This document shows positions 8,968-15,911 of a DNA stretch of 30,129 bases, in pieces. The number at the start of each line of letters is the position of its first letter. Within the stretch, counting starts at the first letter, position 1. The position numbers and the translations under genes were made by a program. Origin of the DNA: Sulfonitrofixus sp039714575 (GTDB lineage: Bacteria; Campylobacterota; Campylobacteria; Campylobacterales; Sulfurimonadaceae). The notes beneath the pieces are model-generated. The model searched no databases, had not been told where the DNA came from, and worked only from the letters and a program-made list of their open reading frames with translations. The stretch spans positions 1-30,129 of the forward strand of contig JBDLJE010000020.1 of assembly GCA_039714575.1 (NCBI GenBank). The letters run 5' to 3'.

Positions 8968-9282
8968 TTAAAGCTCTTGCTGCAGTTGTGTAACAGATGT
9001 TCGCATCTCGTCAAGCAGTGTTAACACTAGGGACTCATCGCTTGCAAGAGCAGCGTCCTCAAGTGATTTGCCCAGTGTATAGAGCGGGGTCAGTTTCATG
9101 TTCCCTGCGCTTCCTTTGATGGCATGTGCTTCATCTTTGATCTCGCTCCATGCCTTATTCTGGCACATAGTCTCGATATTTTCTATGGCATCGACAGTAT
9201 CATTGGCAAATACACTTACTATAGTTTTAACATCATCAATGCCAAATCCAAGTTCACTGGCGATTGCTTCAAGATCATACAT
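8968..9282 (-). CDS. Free-standing Hpt (histidine phosphotransfer) protein
   Basis: A 104-residue all-helical protein with the Hpt signature EAHAIKGSAGNM; the phosphorylatable His is at about 53. Hpt proteins carry phosphate between the receiver of a hybrid kinase and a second receiver. The ATG at 9282 is preceded by AAGGA at proper distance, and a -10-like TATAAT (minus strand, 9307-9312) lies about 25 bases upstream. It is convergent with the EAL gene (23 bases between the stops) and divergent from a second Hpt-like gene. It is a plausible acceptor from either hybrid kinase in this window, neither of which has its own Hpt domain. Confidence 0.88.
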   Translation of the reverse strand: MYDLEAIASELGFGIDDVKTIVSVFANDTVDAIENIETMCQNKAWSEIKDEAHAIKGSAGNMKLTPLYTLGKSLEDAALASDESLVLTLLDEMRTSVTQLQQEL

Positions 9283-9338
9283 AATTTGTTTCCTTAAACT
9301 TGTAGTATTATAATTTTATCATATTTTTCAGGTGTGAT

Positions 9339-9356
9339 TGTAGGAATCATCCTACA
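9339..9356. promoter_or_regulatory. Perfect operator-like palindrome between two divergent Hpt genes
   Basis: TGTAGGA, four bases, TCCTACA: a perfect 7-base inverted repeat in the 240-base gap between the divergent Hpt genes, 57 bases upstream of the minus-strand Hpt start and next to its -10 box. Written as TGTAGG-N6-CCTACA it has the spacing of GacA/UvrY-type sites. Related copies occur at 3587 and 11423. A NarL/LuxR-type regulator is encoded at 13715. Confidence 0.45.
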
Positions 9357-9522
9357 GACAAACAGAGAGATAGATTAGTATGATATCTTATATATATTAT
9401 CAAGTGTCATTAAGTGGAAAAGCCAGGTAAAATATACGATCACCGGCAGCGGTGTTGCGTGTATTTGTCTCATTTTCACTCTAGTACCGGATATGTTGAA
9501 GAGACTATTACAAAGGCTGTTT

Positions 9523-9834
9523 ATGCAAAAACTTATTAAAAACACACTGCTCAACGCGGATGCCTATCTGAAGAACTTTGGTTTCAGTGAAGAGCAGATC
9601 GCACCTCTGCTGGTTCAGGCGGAGAAAGACCTGGTCAATGAACTGGAGAAGACACAACGGTTATTGAGCGAAGAGACGATCGATCATGTGGCACTTAACC
9701 GGGCACTGCATGCACTAAAGGGTCTTCTGTTCCATCTTGGTAATCATGAGCTTGCGGAAAAACTGGCAGAGCTTCGTGAAGAGGATGATAAAAGTAGTGA
9801 TATCAGGGGTATTTCAGAGCTGCTTTTTGTATAG
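9523..9834 (+). CDS. Small Hpt-like protein
   Basis: A 103-residue helical protein with an Hpt-type core, RALHALKGLLFHLGNHEL; the candidate phospho-His is at about 63. It lacks the usual small residues right after the Lys-Gly (GLLF instead of GSAG), so it is a divergent member. An in-frame ATG at 9493 exists, but the ATG at 9523 has AAAGG seven bases upstream and is preferred. It lies divergent from the canonical Hpt gene and convergent with sixA. It may be a second phosphotransfer node, or a structural binder of a receiver. Confidence 0.7.
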   Translation: MQKLIKNTLLNADAYLKNFGFSEEQIAPLLVQAEKDLVNELEKTQRLLSEETIDHVALNRALHALKGLLFHLGNHELAEKLAELREEDDKSSDIRGISELLFV

Positions 9835-9859
9835 GGTTAGAATAGAGCAGAAACACAAA

Positions 9860-9875
9860 GAGCTTAGTTAAGCTC
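9860..9875 (-). terminator. Palindrome overlapping the sixA stop codon
   Basis: GAGCTTA-GT-TAAGCTC is a perfect 7-base inverted repeat covering the end of sixA. On the minus strand it is followed by CTTTGTGTTT, weakly T-rich. It could end transcription of sixA and of the opposing Hpt-like gene, but the stem is short and the loop tight. Confidence 0.3.
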
Positions 9876-10397
9876 GAGTGTCGCTCTGATCTGTTTTGGC
9901 ATGTAGTATTTAAACTGCTTGGGCGTAATGAAAAAGTCGATCTCACCTTCTGCATCTTCGAGTTCACTCCACTCCTCAATATTAAAATTGATAGCGACGA
10001 TACCTAACGTAGGGATCTTGGAAATATGCTCATCTGTCAGCATGTTCGCCAAGTCCGTCACCTGAGGATTGTGGCTGACGACCATGATACTTTCAAAGTT
10101 GTTCTCTTCCAGCATTAAGGTCTCTTTGAGCGTTTCAGGCGGAGTGAGATAAAGCTCCTGAAGGTAGTGTCTCGGTCCTTCGTAATCAAGCATGTCTGCC
10201 AGTGCGTCAGCTGTCTCTTGTGTTCTAAGTGAACAGCTCGCAATAACCAGATCCGGTGAAGTGCCGCGCAGCTTCAAGTACGAACCCATGGTCTTGATAT
10301 CTTTAAGGCCTTTTTGTGTGAGGCCTCGTTCAAAATCACTCGAACCTGGATCTTGCCAGTCTGATTTTGCATGTCGAATAAGGTATAAAGTTTTGAT
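9864..10397 (-). CDS. sixA: SixA-type phosphohistidine phosphatase with an ATC start codon
   Basis: A histidine phosphatase (RHG/SixA family) that removes phosphate from phospho-His, classically on Hpt domains. The first ATG in frame (10289) would give 141 residues without the catalytic motif. Upstream of it the frame continues as a perfect SixA N-terminus, IKTLYLIRHAKSDW, then SSDFERGLTQKG, and an in-frame TGA lies six codons before it. The codons between that TGA and the RHA motif include no ATG, GTG or TTG. The residue where family members have Met is ATC at 10397, with AAAGG seven bases upstream. I therefore call a 177-residue protein starting at ATC. Further family motifs are SLRTQETADAL and VVSHNPQV. 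It sits next to two Hpt genes, its expected substrates. A base error in the assembly is the alternative. Confidence 0.85.
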   Translation of the reverse strand: MKTLYLIRHAKSDWQDPGSSDFERGLTQKGLKDIKTMGSYLKLRGTSPDLVIASCSLRTQETADALADMLDYEGPRHYLQELYLTPPETLKETLMLEENNFESIMVVSHNPQVTDLANMLTDEHISKIPTLGIVAINFNIEEWSELEDAEGEIDFFITPKQFKYYMPKQIRATLELN

Positions 10398-10430
10398 GCT
10401 GGTACCTTTCTGTCAGTTACTGTCTGAAAA

Positions 10431-10820
10431 TTAGATCTTGCCTAGTTCTACAGACATAGATTTAGAAGCTTTGTCCATGATCATCTTTGCCAAAGCTACA
10501 TTTCCGTCATCACGGAAGATAGAGAAAACATTCAGTTTTGTGTTGTTGTCAGAGCTGAACTCGCCTGCACTGTTGATAAGGAACACGTGTCCATCCAAAG
10601 TCTTTGCTTCGATAGAAGCCGCTTCACTAAAGCCGACATCGAGTGAAGACTCAGAGACCATACGGTAAGCATCATTGAAGATACTTGCAGAGTATGCAAT
10701 GTCTGTACCCGTATTGTCGTTATCGATATAAAGTGTCTCACCTGAGTAGTTCAATACGGCAGAACCGAGGTAACCGTTAACTGAACGGAGTTTTTTCATA
10801 GATGTGTCAAAATCAATCAT
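10431..10820 (-). CDS. Roadblock/LC7-like protein
   Basis: A 129-residue soluble protein. The pattern SVNGYLGSAVLNYSGETLYID near the start, followed by helices and the strand HVFLINSAGE, fits the alpha-beta fold of bacterial roadblock/LC7 proteins, which dimerise and usually act with small GTPases or signalling complexes. No MglA-like GTPase is in the window. The ATG at 10820 has AAGGA upstream. It lies 27 bases after the PAS gene on the same strand and 33 bases before sixA, so the three are likely cotranscribed. The assignment rests on pattern only and is moderate. Confidence 0.55.
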   Translation of the reverse strand: MIDFDTSMKKLRSVNGYLGSAVLNYSGETLYIDNDNTGTDIAYSASIFNDAYRMVSESSLDVGFSEAASIEAKTLDGHVFLINSAGEFSSDNNTKLNVFSIFRDDGNVALAKMIMDKASKSMSVELGKI

Positions 10821-10847
10821 CTTGTATTTCCTTTTTCTTTTTTTAAA

Positions 10848-11366
10848 TTATTTGTTAAGTTGCGTCATGAAGTCGTTAAACGTCTCAGCACTTTGTCCAT
10901 TTTCCGCCAGGAAGTCCATCAACGCTTTTTCAGATGCGTCAACACCGTCACTCTTTTCAACTTCAAGCAGTTTAGCATAAAGCTCACTAATTGTACCCTT
11001 AGCTGTCGGCGTAATGTTCTTACGCGTTGAAACATAGTTTCTAAACGAACCGTCAGGGTTTTTTGCGACTCTGACCTGTGCCAATACCCAGTAGAACCCG
11101 CCGTCTTTACAGAGGTTTTTTACATAAGCATTAACATCTTTTCCTGCTTGGATGTTGTCCCAAAGGTACTTGAAGATGACCTTCGGCATGTCCGGATGGC
11201 GAAGGATAGCGTGCGGCTGGTCCAGCAGCTCTGCCTGTGTGTACCCCGATATCTTCATAAAAATAGGGTTAGTATAGGTAATGTTACCTTTCTCATCAGA
11301 CTTAGATACAATCATATCTACACTTGTCACTTCATGTTCAACGTCAGTTGGTGTTGGTCGTTCCAT
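10848..11366 (-). CDS. CetB/Aer-like PAS sensor protein
   Basis: A 172-residue soluble protein with one PAS domain (about 20-130) of the Aer type: NPIFMKISGYTQAEL, then QPHAILRHPDMPKVIF, then DGGFYWVLAQVRV. This subfamily binds FAD in Aer, and in Campylobacter the PAS protein CetB works with a separate membrane transducer in energy taxis. The C-terminal 50 residues are helical and of unknown role. An ATG at 11396 is possible, but the ATG at 11366 has AGGAG seven bases upstream and starts the usual MERPTPTD. No chemotaxis transducer is adjacent; the neighbours are a roadblock-like gene downstream and a divergent hybrid kinase upstream. Redox sensing is inferred. Confidence 0.82.
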   Translation of the reverse strand: MERPTPTDVEHEVTSVDMIVSKSDEKGNITYTNPIFMKISGYTQAELLDQPHAILRHPDMPKVIFKYLWDNIQAGKDVNAYVKNLCKDGGFYWVLAQVRVAKNPDGSFRNYVSTRKNITPTAKGTISELYAKLLEVEKSDGVDASEKALMDFLAENGQSAETFNDFMTQLNK

Positions 11367-11409
11367 AGGTTCTCTCCTGTGTTTATTTGAGAGCATTATA
11401 AAACAAAGC

Positions 11410-11440
11410 TTGTCCTCTTGTATGTAAGAATTGTCCTACT
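11410..11440. promoter_or_regulatory. Operator-like palindrome plus TTGTCCT direct repeat
   Basis: TGTAAG-AATTGT-CCTACT at 11423-11440 matches the 9339 palindrome at most positions and keeps the N6 spacing. In addition the heptamer TTGTCCT occurs at 11410-11416 and 11431-11437, exactly 21 bases (two helical turns) apart. The site lies between the divergent PAS gene and GAF-kinase gene, where one regulator could act on both. Confidence 0.4.
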
Positions 11441-11462
11441 CTTTAATAATAATAGTTTATAC

Positions 11463-11468
11463 TATAAT
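11463..11468 (+). promoter_or_regulatory. -10 box upstream of the GAF hybrid kinase
   Basis: TATAAT in an AT-rich stretch, just downstream of the operator-like palindrome and about 93 bases before the kinase start codon. No clear -35 box. Confidence 0.4.
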
Positions 11469-11561
11469 ACTATCCATATATTACATATAAGGTATCTTAT
11501 ACAGACCTGTTAAGGGTTTTTAGGGATTCCAATTTTTACATATTCATGATCAAGGGACACA

Positions 11562-13616
11562 ATGGAAGAGTTGAGCGCTAAAGAGTTAAAGACATTATTG
11601 AGCAAGACGACTAAAAAGATCGAAGCAGCTTCAGATAACATTGAGATCAACAGTATTGTCGAGGCCATGATCACATCGATCATCGGTTCTGAACACGCTT
11701 CTTTATGGTCGTATAATGAGACAAAAGCCTTACTGTTACGCGAAAGAAGCAGTGAGTCTGTTCGTGAGATATCCATGCTTGATCAGCGCGGTATTCTGGC
11801 TAAAGCCTTTTTTACGATCAGCGGCGGTATCTACAACTACCTGGCCAGTGAAAAAGAGTACGTTCCTTCTACCGACAACCCTGATGAGATCAGGATAAAG
11901 TCCAAGATCCTTCATCCGCTTCTAGACGGTGAGAAGTTCCTAGGGATGGTCACTGCTTATTCGTCTGTAAAACAGATCAAGAACTTTGATGAAGACGATA
12001 TGGCGATCTTTGAGACCTTGACACCGTTTTTGATCAATGTGGTCTACTGTATGCATCCGGAGATGAAAACACAGGCAGAAGACAGAGTGTATATCGGCCA
12101 ACGGCTACAACAGGAGTCCCTCACTGTTGTCGAAAAGGTCGAAGAGATCCAGCACGCTAAACAGTCTACAGCGTCAGCTGATGCGACACTGAATTTTCTG
12201 GCGAACACGGTACATGACATTCGGACGCCGGCAAACAGTATGTATGGTTTTCTCGAACTGCTTGAAGACCAGATCGACAACCCAAGGCTCTTGCAGTATG
12301 TCACGAATGCCAAAGAGAGCGCCCAGTTCATCAATGACCTGACCACTTCGATCCTTGACAGGCTCTCAACTAACAGAGAACGTGCGGAATCCAAGCCTGT
12401 CCAGCTTAACCCTGCAAAGTTCTTTGCCGATATAGCCGGTTCATTTTCAGCAAACATGTTCAGTAAAGAGATCGACTTCAATGTCTTTATTGATCCGCTC
12501 TTGACAAAAGAGATCAGTGTAGAGGATGTGAAACTAAAACGTATCATCATGAACCTGGTAGGTAATGCAAACAAGTTTACGCCAAAAAACAAAGTGATCG
12601 ACTTTTCTGTTGAGTATAAACCTGAGACAAAGCGTATACACGTCTCGATCAAAGACACAGGGATCGGGATCGCAAAAGAGAAACAGTCAGAGATCTTCGA
12701 AGCTTTTAAACAGGCAGAAGAGGACACGAGTGAGAACTACGGCGGTACAGGGCTTGGACTGGCTATCTGTGCACAATATGTCAAAGAGCTCGGCGGCGAG
12801 CTTAAACTTGAGAGTGAACTTGACGTAGGAAGCACCTTCTATTTTGACATTCCGATCAATGTGACGAACGAAGCACCGGGTCTTCAGCCTGTAAAAAATG
12901 CAAAGATGAAGTTGGCTATTTTACTGGACAGTAAAAATGTTTTCTCCGGTCAAAACCTGATGCGCAACCTTAGCGGAATGGGTGTCCTGGACACAGATGT
13001 CACTGCGGTACAAAGTGTCACGGAATTAACTCCGGAGACGACCCACCTTATCTGTTATCAAGACAAGCTCGACGAAGCTGTATACTCTTTTGCGCAGAGC
13101 AGCAAGGTTGAGATGCTTGTTGTTGAAGAGAAACTCTTTTCTCTTGCAAAAGCTGATGACCAACAGCAGTTCGAGGTCATCTCAAAGTATGCTTATTACG
13201 CCAATGCTCTGCATGATTTTGTTATGAGTACAAGAGAGGTCAAGGTACTGGCAGTCGATGATGACCGTATTAACATCGAATTGATCAAAGCGATCCTGGA
13301 AGATGACTTTTACAAAGTCGAAACAGCAGATGATGGAGAGATCGCACTTGAGCTGTTACAAAAAGCAGTCGAAGACAATGATCCGTACAAGATCGTCTAC
13401 CTTGACAAACATATGCCGGGGCTATCCGGTATGGAGGTGATCGCCAAGTTCCGTGCTTATGAAAAAGCAGAAAGTCTTACCCCGATATATGCCGTTTCTA
13501 TCTCGGGAGACCCTCTTGCAGAGGTAAGCGGAAATGAACATTTCGATGTCCATGTCGGAAAACCGTTCAAGAAAAAAGAGATCAAAGCGACACTGGAAGC
13601 CATAAAAAGAAAGTAG
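11562..13616 (+). CDS. Soluble GAF hybrid histidine kinase with degenerate and active receiver domains
   Basis: A 684-residue cytoplasmic kinase without membrane segments. Order: GAF-like domain (about 20-165; SEHASLWSYNETK and FLGMVTAYSSVKQI); a coiled linker; HisKA with His 218 in NTVHDIRTPANSM; an HATPase with NLVGNANKF, DTGIGIA and GGTGLGLAI (about 320-435); a receiver-like region lacking a clear phospho-Asp (about 450-560); and a true receiver starting VKVLAVDDD with Asp 615 in IVYLDKHMPG and a Lys in HVGKPF. The ATG at 11562 follows AAGGG. A NarL-type regulator starts 98 bases downstream in the same direction. Because the regulator is itself a receiver, transfer from this kinase would need either direct phosphorylation by the HisKA core or an Hpt step. 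Confidence 0.92.
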   Translation: MEELSAKELKTLLSKTTKKIEAASDNIEINSIVEAMITSIIGSEHASLWSYNETKALLLRERSSESVREISMLDQRGILAKAFFTISGGIYNYLASEKEYVPSTDNPDEIRIKSKILHPLLDGEKFLGMVTAYSSVKQIKNFDEDDMAIFETLTPFLINVVYCMHPEMKTQAEDRVYIGQRLQQESLTVVEKVEEIQHAKQSTASADATLNFLANTVHDIRTPANSMYGFLELLEDQIDNPRLLQYVTNAKESAQFINDLTTSILDRLSTNRERAESKPVQLNPAKFFADIAGSFSANMFSKEIDFNVFIDPLLTKEISVEDVKLKRIIMNLVGNANKFTPKNKVIDFSVEYKPETKRIHVSIKDTGIGIAKEKQSEIFEAFKQAEEDTSENYGGTGLGLAICAQYVKELGGELKLESELDVGSTFYFDIPINVTNEAPGLQPVKNAKMKLAILLDSKNVFSGQNLMRNLSGMGVLDTDVTAVQSVTELTPETTHLICYQDKLDEAVYSFAQSSKVEMLVVEEKLFSLAKADDQQQFEVISKYAYYANALHDFVMSTREVKVLAVDDDRINIELIKAILEDDFYKVETADDGEIALELLQKAVEDNDPYKIVYLDKHMPGLSGMEVIAKFRAYEKAESLTPIYAVSISGDPLAEVSGNEHFDVHVGKPFKKKEIKATLEAIKRK

Positions 13617-13647
13617 ACTGCTAAAATTGGCTTAATCTTTAGAAGAG

Positions 13648-13653
13648 TATAAT
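13648..13653 (+). promoter_or_regulatory. -10 box for the NarL-type regulator gene
   Basis: TATAAT in the 98-base gap after the hybrid kinase, 62 bases before the next start codon. A TTGGCT lies 15 bases upstream, shorter than ideal for a -35. The regulator could thus have its own promoter in addition to read-through. Confidence 0.4.
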
Positions 13654-13714
13654 ATTTTGTGTTTGTATAAAATACAAATCTTTTCATCAAATAGATGAAT
13701 ATCCTGGGAAGCCA

Positions 13715-14362
13715 ATGACAAATGACATATATAGGATCATCGTTGCAGATGACCATGCCATCGTACGCAGCGGGCTTAGCTTTTTGATCCAAGGACAGAC
13801 GCATATGGAAGTTGTCGCAGAGGCATCATCTTTTGCCGAGTTGATGACAGTTCTGCAAGATGTTGTCTGCGATCTGCTGATCTTGGATCTTAATATGGGT
13901 GACAAGAACGGTCTACAGTCTATCAAAGAGGTGACCGCAAGTTTCCCGAAGATCCCGGTTTTAATACTCAGTATGTATCCCGAAGAGATGTATGCACTGC
14001 AGTCTATCAAAGCGGGCGCGTCCGGCTATCTTAATAAAAAAGTGGTCTCTGATGAGTTGGTTCTGGCTATCAAGACGATCTCCGATGGAAAAACATATAT
14101 CAGTGAGTCCGTCAGTGAGACACTGCTTTATGGCGAAGTCTTGGAAAAAGAGAGTAAAAACCCGGCCGAACTCTTGTCTAAACGAGAATTTGAGGTTTTG
14201 ACAATGATCGCAAAAGGGATGACCTATAAAGAGATCGCCGACAAACTCTCACTGAGTCCAAAGACCGTATCCACATACCGCACGCGTATCCTGGAAAAGC
14301 TTTCGCTTGAAAACACCAACCAGCTGATCCATTTTGCACTGCAAAACGATATTGTTGCCTGA
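13715..14362 (+). CDS. NarL/LuxR-family response regulator
   Basis: A 215-residue two-domain regulator. The N-terminal receiver has the acidic pair in IVADDHAIVRSG, phospho-Asp at about 58 in LLILDLNMGDKNG, LILSMYP, and a Lys in SGYLNKK. The C-terminal LuxR-type helix-turn-helix (about 150-212) reads LLSKREFEVLTMIAKG, then YKEIADKLSLSPKTVSTY. Such regulators dimerise on phosphorylation and bind palindromic sites. The GAF hybrid kinase just upstream is the likely partner. The TGTAGG-N6-CCTACA-type palindromes elsewhere in this island are candidate targets, by family analogy only. Confidence 0.93.
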   Translation: MTNDIYRIIVADDHAIVRSGLSFLIQGQTHMEVVAEASSFAELMTVLQDVVCDLLILDLNMGDKNGLQSIKEVTASFPKIPVLILSMYPEEMYALQSIKAGASGYLNKKVVSDELVLAIKTISDGKTYISESVSETLLYGEVLEKESKNPAELLSKREFEVLTMIAKGMTYKEIADKLSLSPKTVSTYRTRILEKLSLENTNQLIHFALQNDIVA

Positions 14363-14477
14363 TCAGACTCTTTTTATACGCTAACCGTGTTGCACTTTAG
14401 AGGTGCCCTTTATGCTTGAATCGGGATTTTAAGAAGATATTTTGATAAATTCCGATATTCTTGTGGGATTATGAAGG

Positions 14478-14502
14478 TATAATAATTTCTAATTTTAGAA
14501 AT
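14478..14502 (+). promoter_or_regulatory. -10 box followed by an operator-like inverted repeat
   Basis: TATAAT (14478-14483) is directly followed by ATTTCTAA-TT-TTAGAAAT (14485-14502), a perfect 8-base inverted repeat placed over the expected transcription start, 36 bases before the Sel1-repeat gene. A protein bound there would block initiation; alternatively it is a 5' hairpin in the message. Confidence 0.4.
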
Positions 14503-14538
14503 GAAGAACTGCCTTTAATTTTATAGTATTAGGATCAT

Positions 14539-15288
14539 ATGTTGAAAAAAGTTTATCTTATAATAGTAACGCAGATGTTGCTGTTAAGTTCAAGTGTTGT
14601 TGCCGCTGAGGCCATGGACATGAAGAAAAGTGCTTTTATGGCTGTTAAAGTCAAAGCGGACAAAGGCGAGGCGAACAGTCAGTTTGCACTTGGAGGCATG
14701 TACTATCAGGGTATTGTCACAGATAAAGACTATCCGGCAGCAGCTGTTTTGTACGAAAAAGCTGCTGACCAGGGGCACCTCAAAGCGACGTATAATCTTG
14801 CGATGATGTACACTACAGGCAAGGGCGTCAAGAAGGACATGCATAAAGCGATCAACCTGTTCAGCACAGCGGCAAACAAGGGGGACACAAAGTCGATCAT
14901 GCATCTTGCAAGTATACTCTATAAGGGTGACGGCGTTGAGAAAGATCTTAAAAAAGCATTTTACTGGTACAAGCTTGCTGCTGATGACGGTTACCCGAGA
15001 GCACAGCACAAGGTTGGTACGATGTACCAACGCGGCAGGGGTGTTGCAAGAGACATTCAGCAGGCAAAAGTCTATCTGAAAAAGTCAGCGATGCAGAGCT
15101 GTGCCGATGCACAATACGACCTTGGAATGATGTATCTTGACGGCGATGACGGTTTTGCCAAGAACTCTGAAGAGGCAAAAGAGCTGATGCAGGATGCCTA
15201 CCTTAACGGAAAGCCTGAAGCAAAAGCGATTCTCGACAAAGAGCAGTGGAATGTAAAATCTGATGGGTCTGAACTGCCGCAAGAGTAG
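14539..15288 (+). CDS. Exported Sel1-like repeat protein
   Basis: A 249-residue protein with an N-terminal signal peptide (hydrophobic LIIVTQMLLLSSSVV, likely cut near AAEA). It has about five Sel1-like repeats of roughly 36 residues with the usual A...LG.MY..G.GV..D...A..w...AA..G pattern, for example YNLAMMYTTGKGVKKDMHKA and HKVGTMYQRGRGVARDIQQA. Sel1 repeats build alpha-alpha superhelical scaffolds that bind other proteins; the Helicobacter cysteine-rich Hcp proteins are relatives, but here cysteines are almost absent. It is likely periplasmic. The next gene, a cytochrome c, starts 70 bases downstream. Confidence 0.88.
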   Translation: MLKKVYLIIVTQMLLLSSSVVAAEAMDMKKSAFMAVKVKADKGEANSQFALGGMYYQGIVTDKDYPAAAVLYEKAADQGHLKATYNLAMMYTTGKGVKKDMHKAINLFSTAANKGDTKSIMHLASILYKGDGVEKDLKKAFYWYKLAADDGYPRAQHKVGTMYQRGRGVARDIQQAKVYLKKSAMQSCADAQYDLGMMYLDGDDGFAKNSEEAKELMQDAYLNGKPEAKAILDKEQWNVKSDGSELPQE

Positions 15289-15357
15289 CGGTCAGGTTGT
15301 ATATATACTTTTGTAGGGTATATTTATGCGATATTAGTGGATATAGAGGAGAACGTC

Positions 15358-15822
15358 ATGAAAAAAGCACTGGTAATTTTATACGCAAGCTGTGCTATTG
15401 CATCTGCAGCACCGGACGGTGCTGAAATATTCAAGCAGTGTGCTATCTGCCACGGCGATAAAGCGCAAAAGCACTCACTCAATGTCAGTGCCCTTATTGC
15501 AGGCATGGATGCCAAACACATTGTTAAAACGCTAAAAGCTTATCAGGCAGGTACGATGGATCAGTACGGTTTTGGCAAGATGATGCAGGGACAGGCAACG
15601 AAACTCTCCGATGAGGAGATGCAGGCTGTTGCGAAGCACGTTGCTTCTCTGGCTCCGGTAAAACCTGAGGAGGCAGAAAAAGAGACTGTACAAGAGCCGA
15701 CGATCACCAAAGAAGAGGTGGACTATAACAGTTTTATCAAGACCTACTTTAAAGCAAACCCCGATGCTACATTCAAAGAAGCCAAAGCAAAGTGGAATGA
15801 GAGTCAGACACAAGGAAAATAA
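15358..15822 (+). CDS. Small periplasmic class I cytochrome c with a C-terminal tail
   Basis: A 154-residue protein. The signal peptide (MKKALVILYASCAIASA) is followed by one heme-binding motif, CAICH, with Cys at about 28 and 31, and a Met-rich segment GFGKMMQGQATKLS that probably supplies the sixth heme ligand. The fold from about 19 to 105 resembles cytochrome c553-type electron carriers. About 50 further residues (EEAEKETVQEPTITKEEVDY onwards, ending in a helix) are not part of the usual domain. The ATG at 15358 is chosen because AGAGGAG lies six bases upstream and the signal peptide begins there. A half-site TGTAGG lies about 40 bases upstream. Confidence 0.9.
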   Translation: MKKALVILYASCAIASAAPDGAEIFKQCAICHGDKAQKHSLNVSALIAGMDAKHIVKTLKAYQAGTMDQYGFGKMMQGQATKLSDEEMQAVAKHVASLAPVKPEEAEKETVQEPTITKEEVDYNSFIKTYFKANPDATFKEAKAKWNESQTQGK

Positions 15823-15911
15823 CCCGGTCTAAGTTTTTTACAGCGTCTGTTTTCTCGCGCTTAACTTAAATTGGGTATATTCTCTTAAATTTTAAATGAA
15901 CAAGGAACATA

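Noticed and set aside
12044..12727. 227-codon frame opposite the GAF hybrid kinase
   Set aside because: Antisense shadow of a clear kinase core; composition is Ser-rich and motif-free.
15312..15317. TGTAGG upstream of the small cytochrome c as a further copy of the palindrome
   Set aside because: The right half (six bases on) does not match CCTACA, so only a half-site is present.
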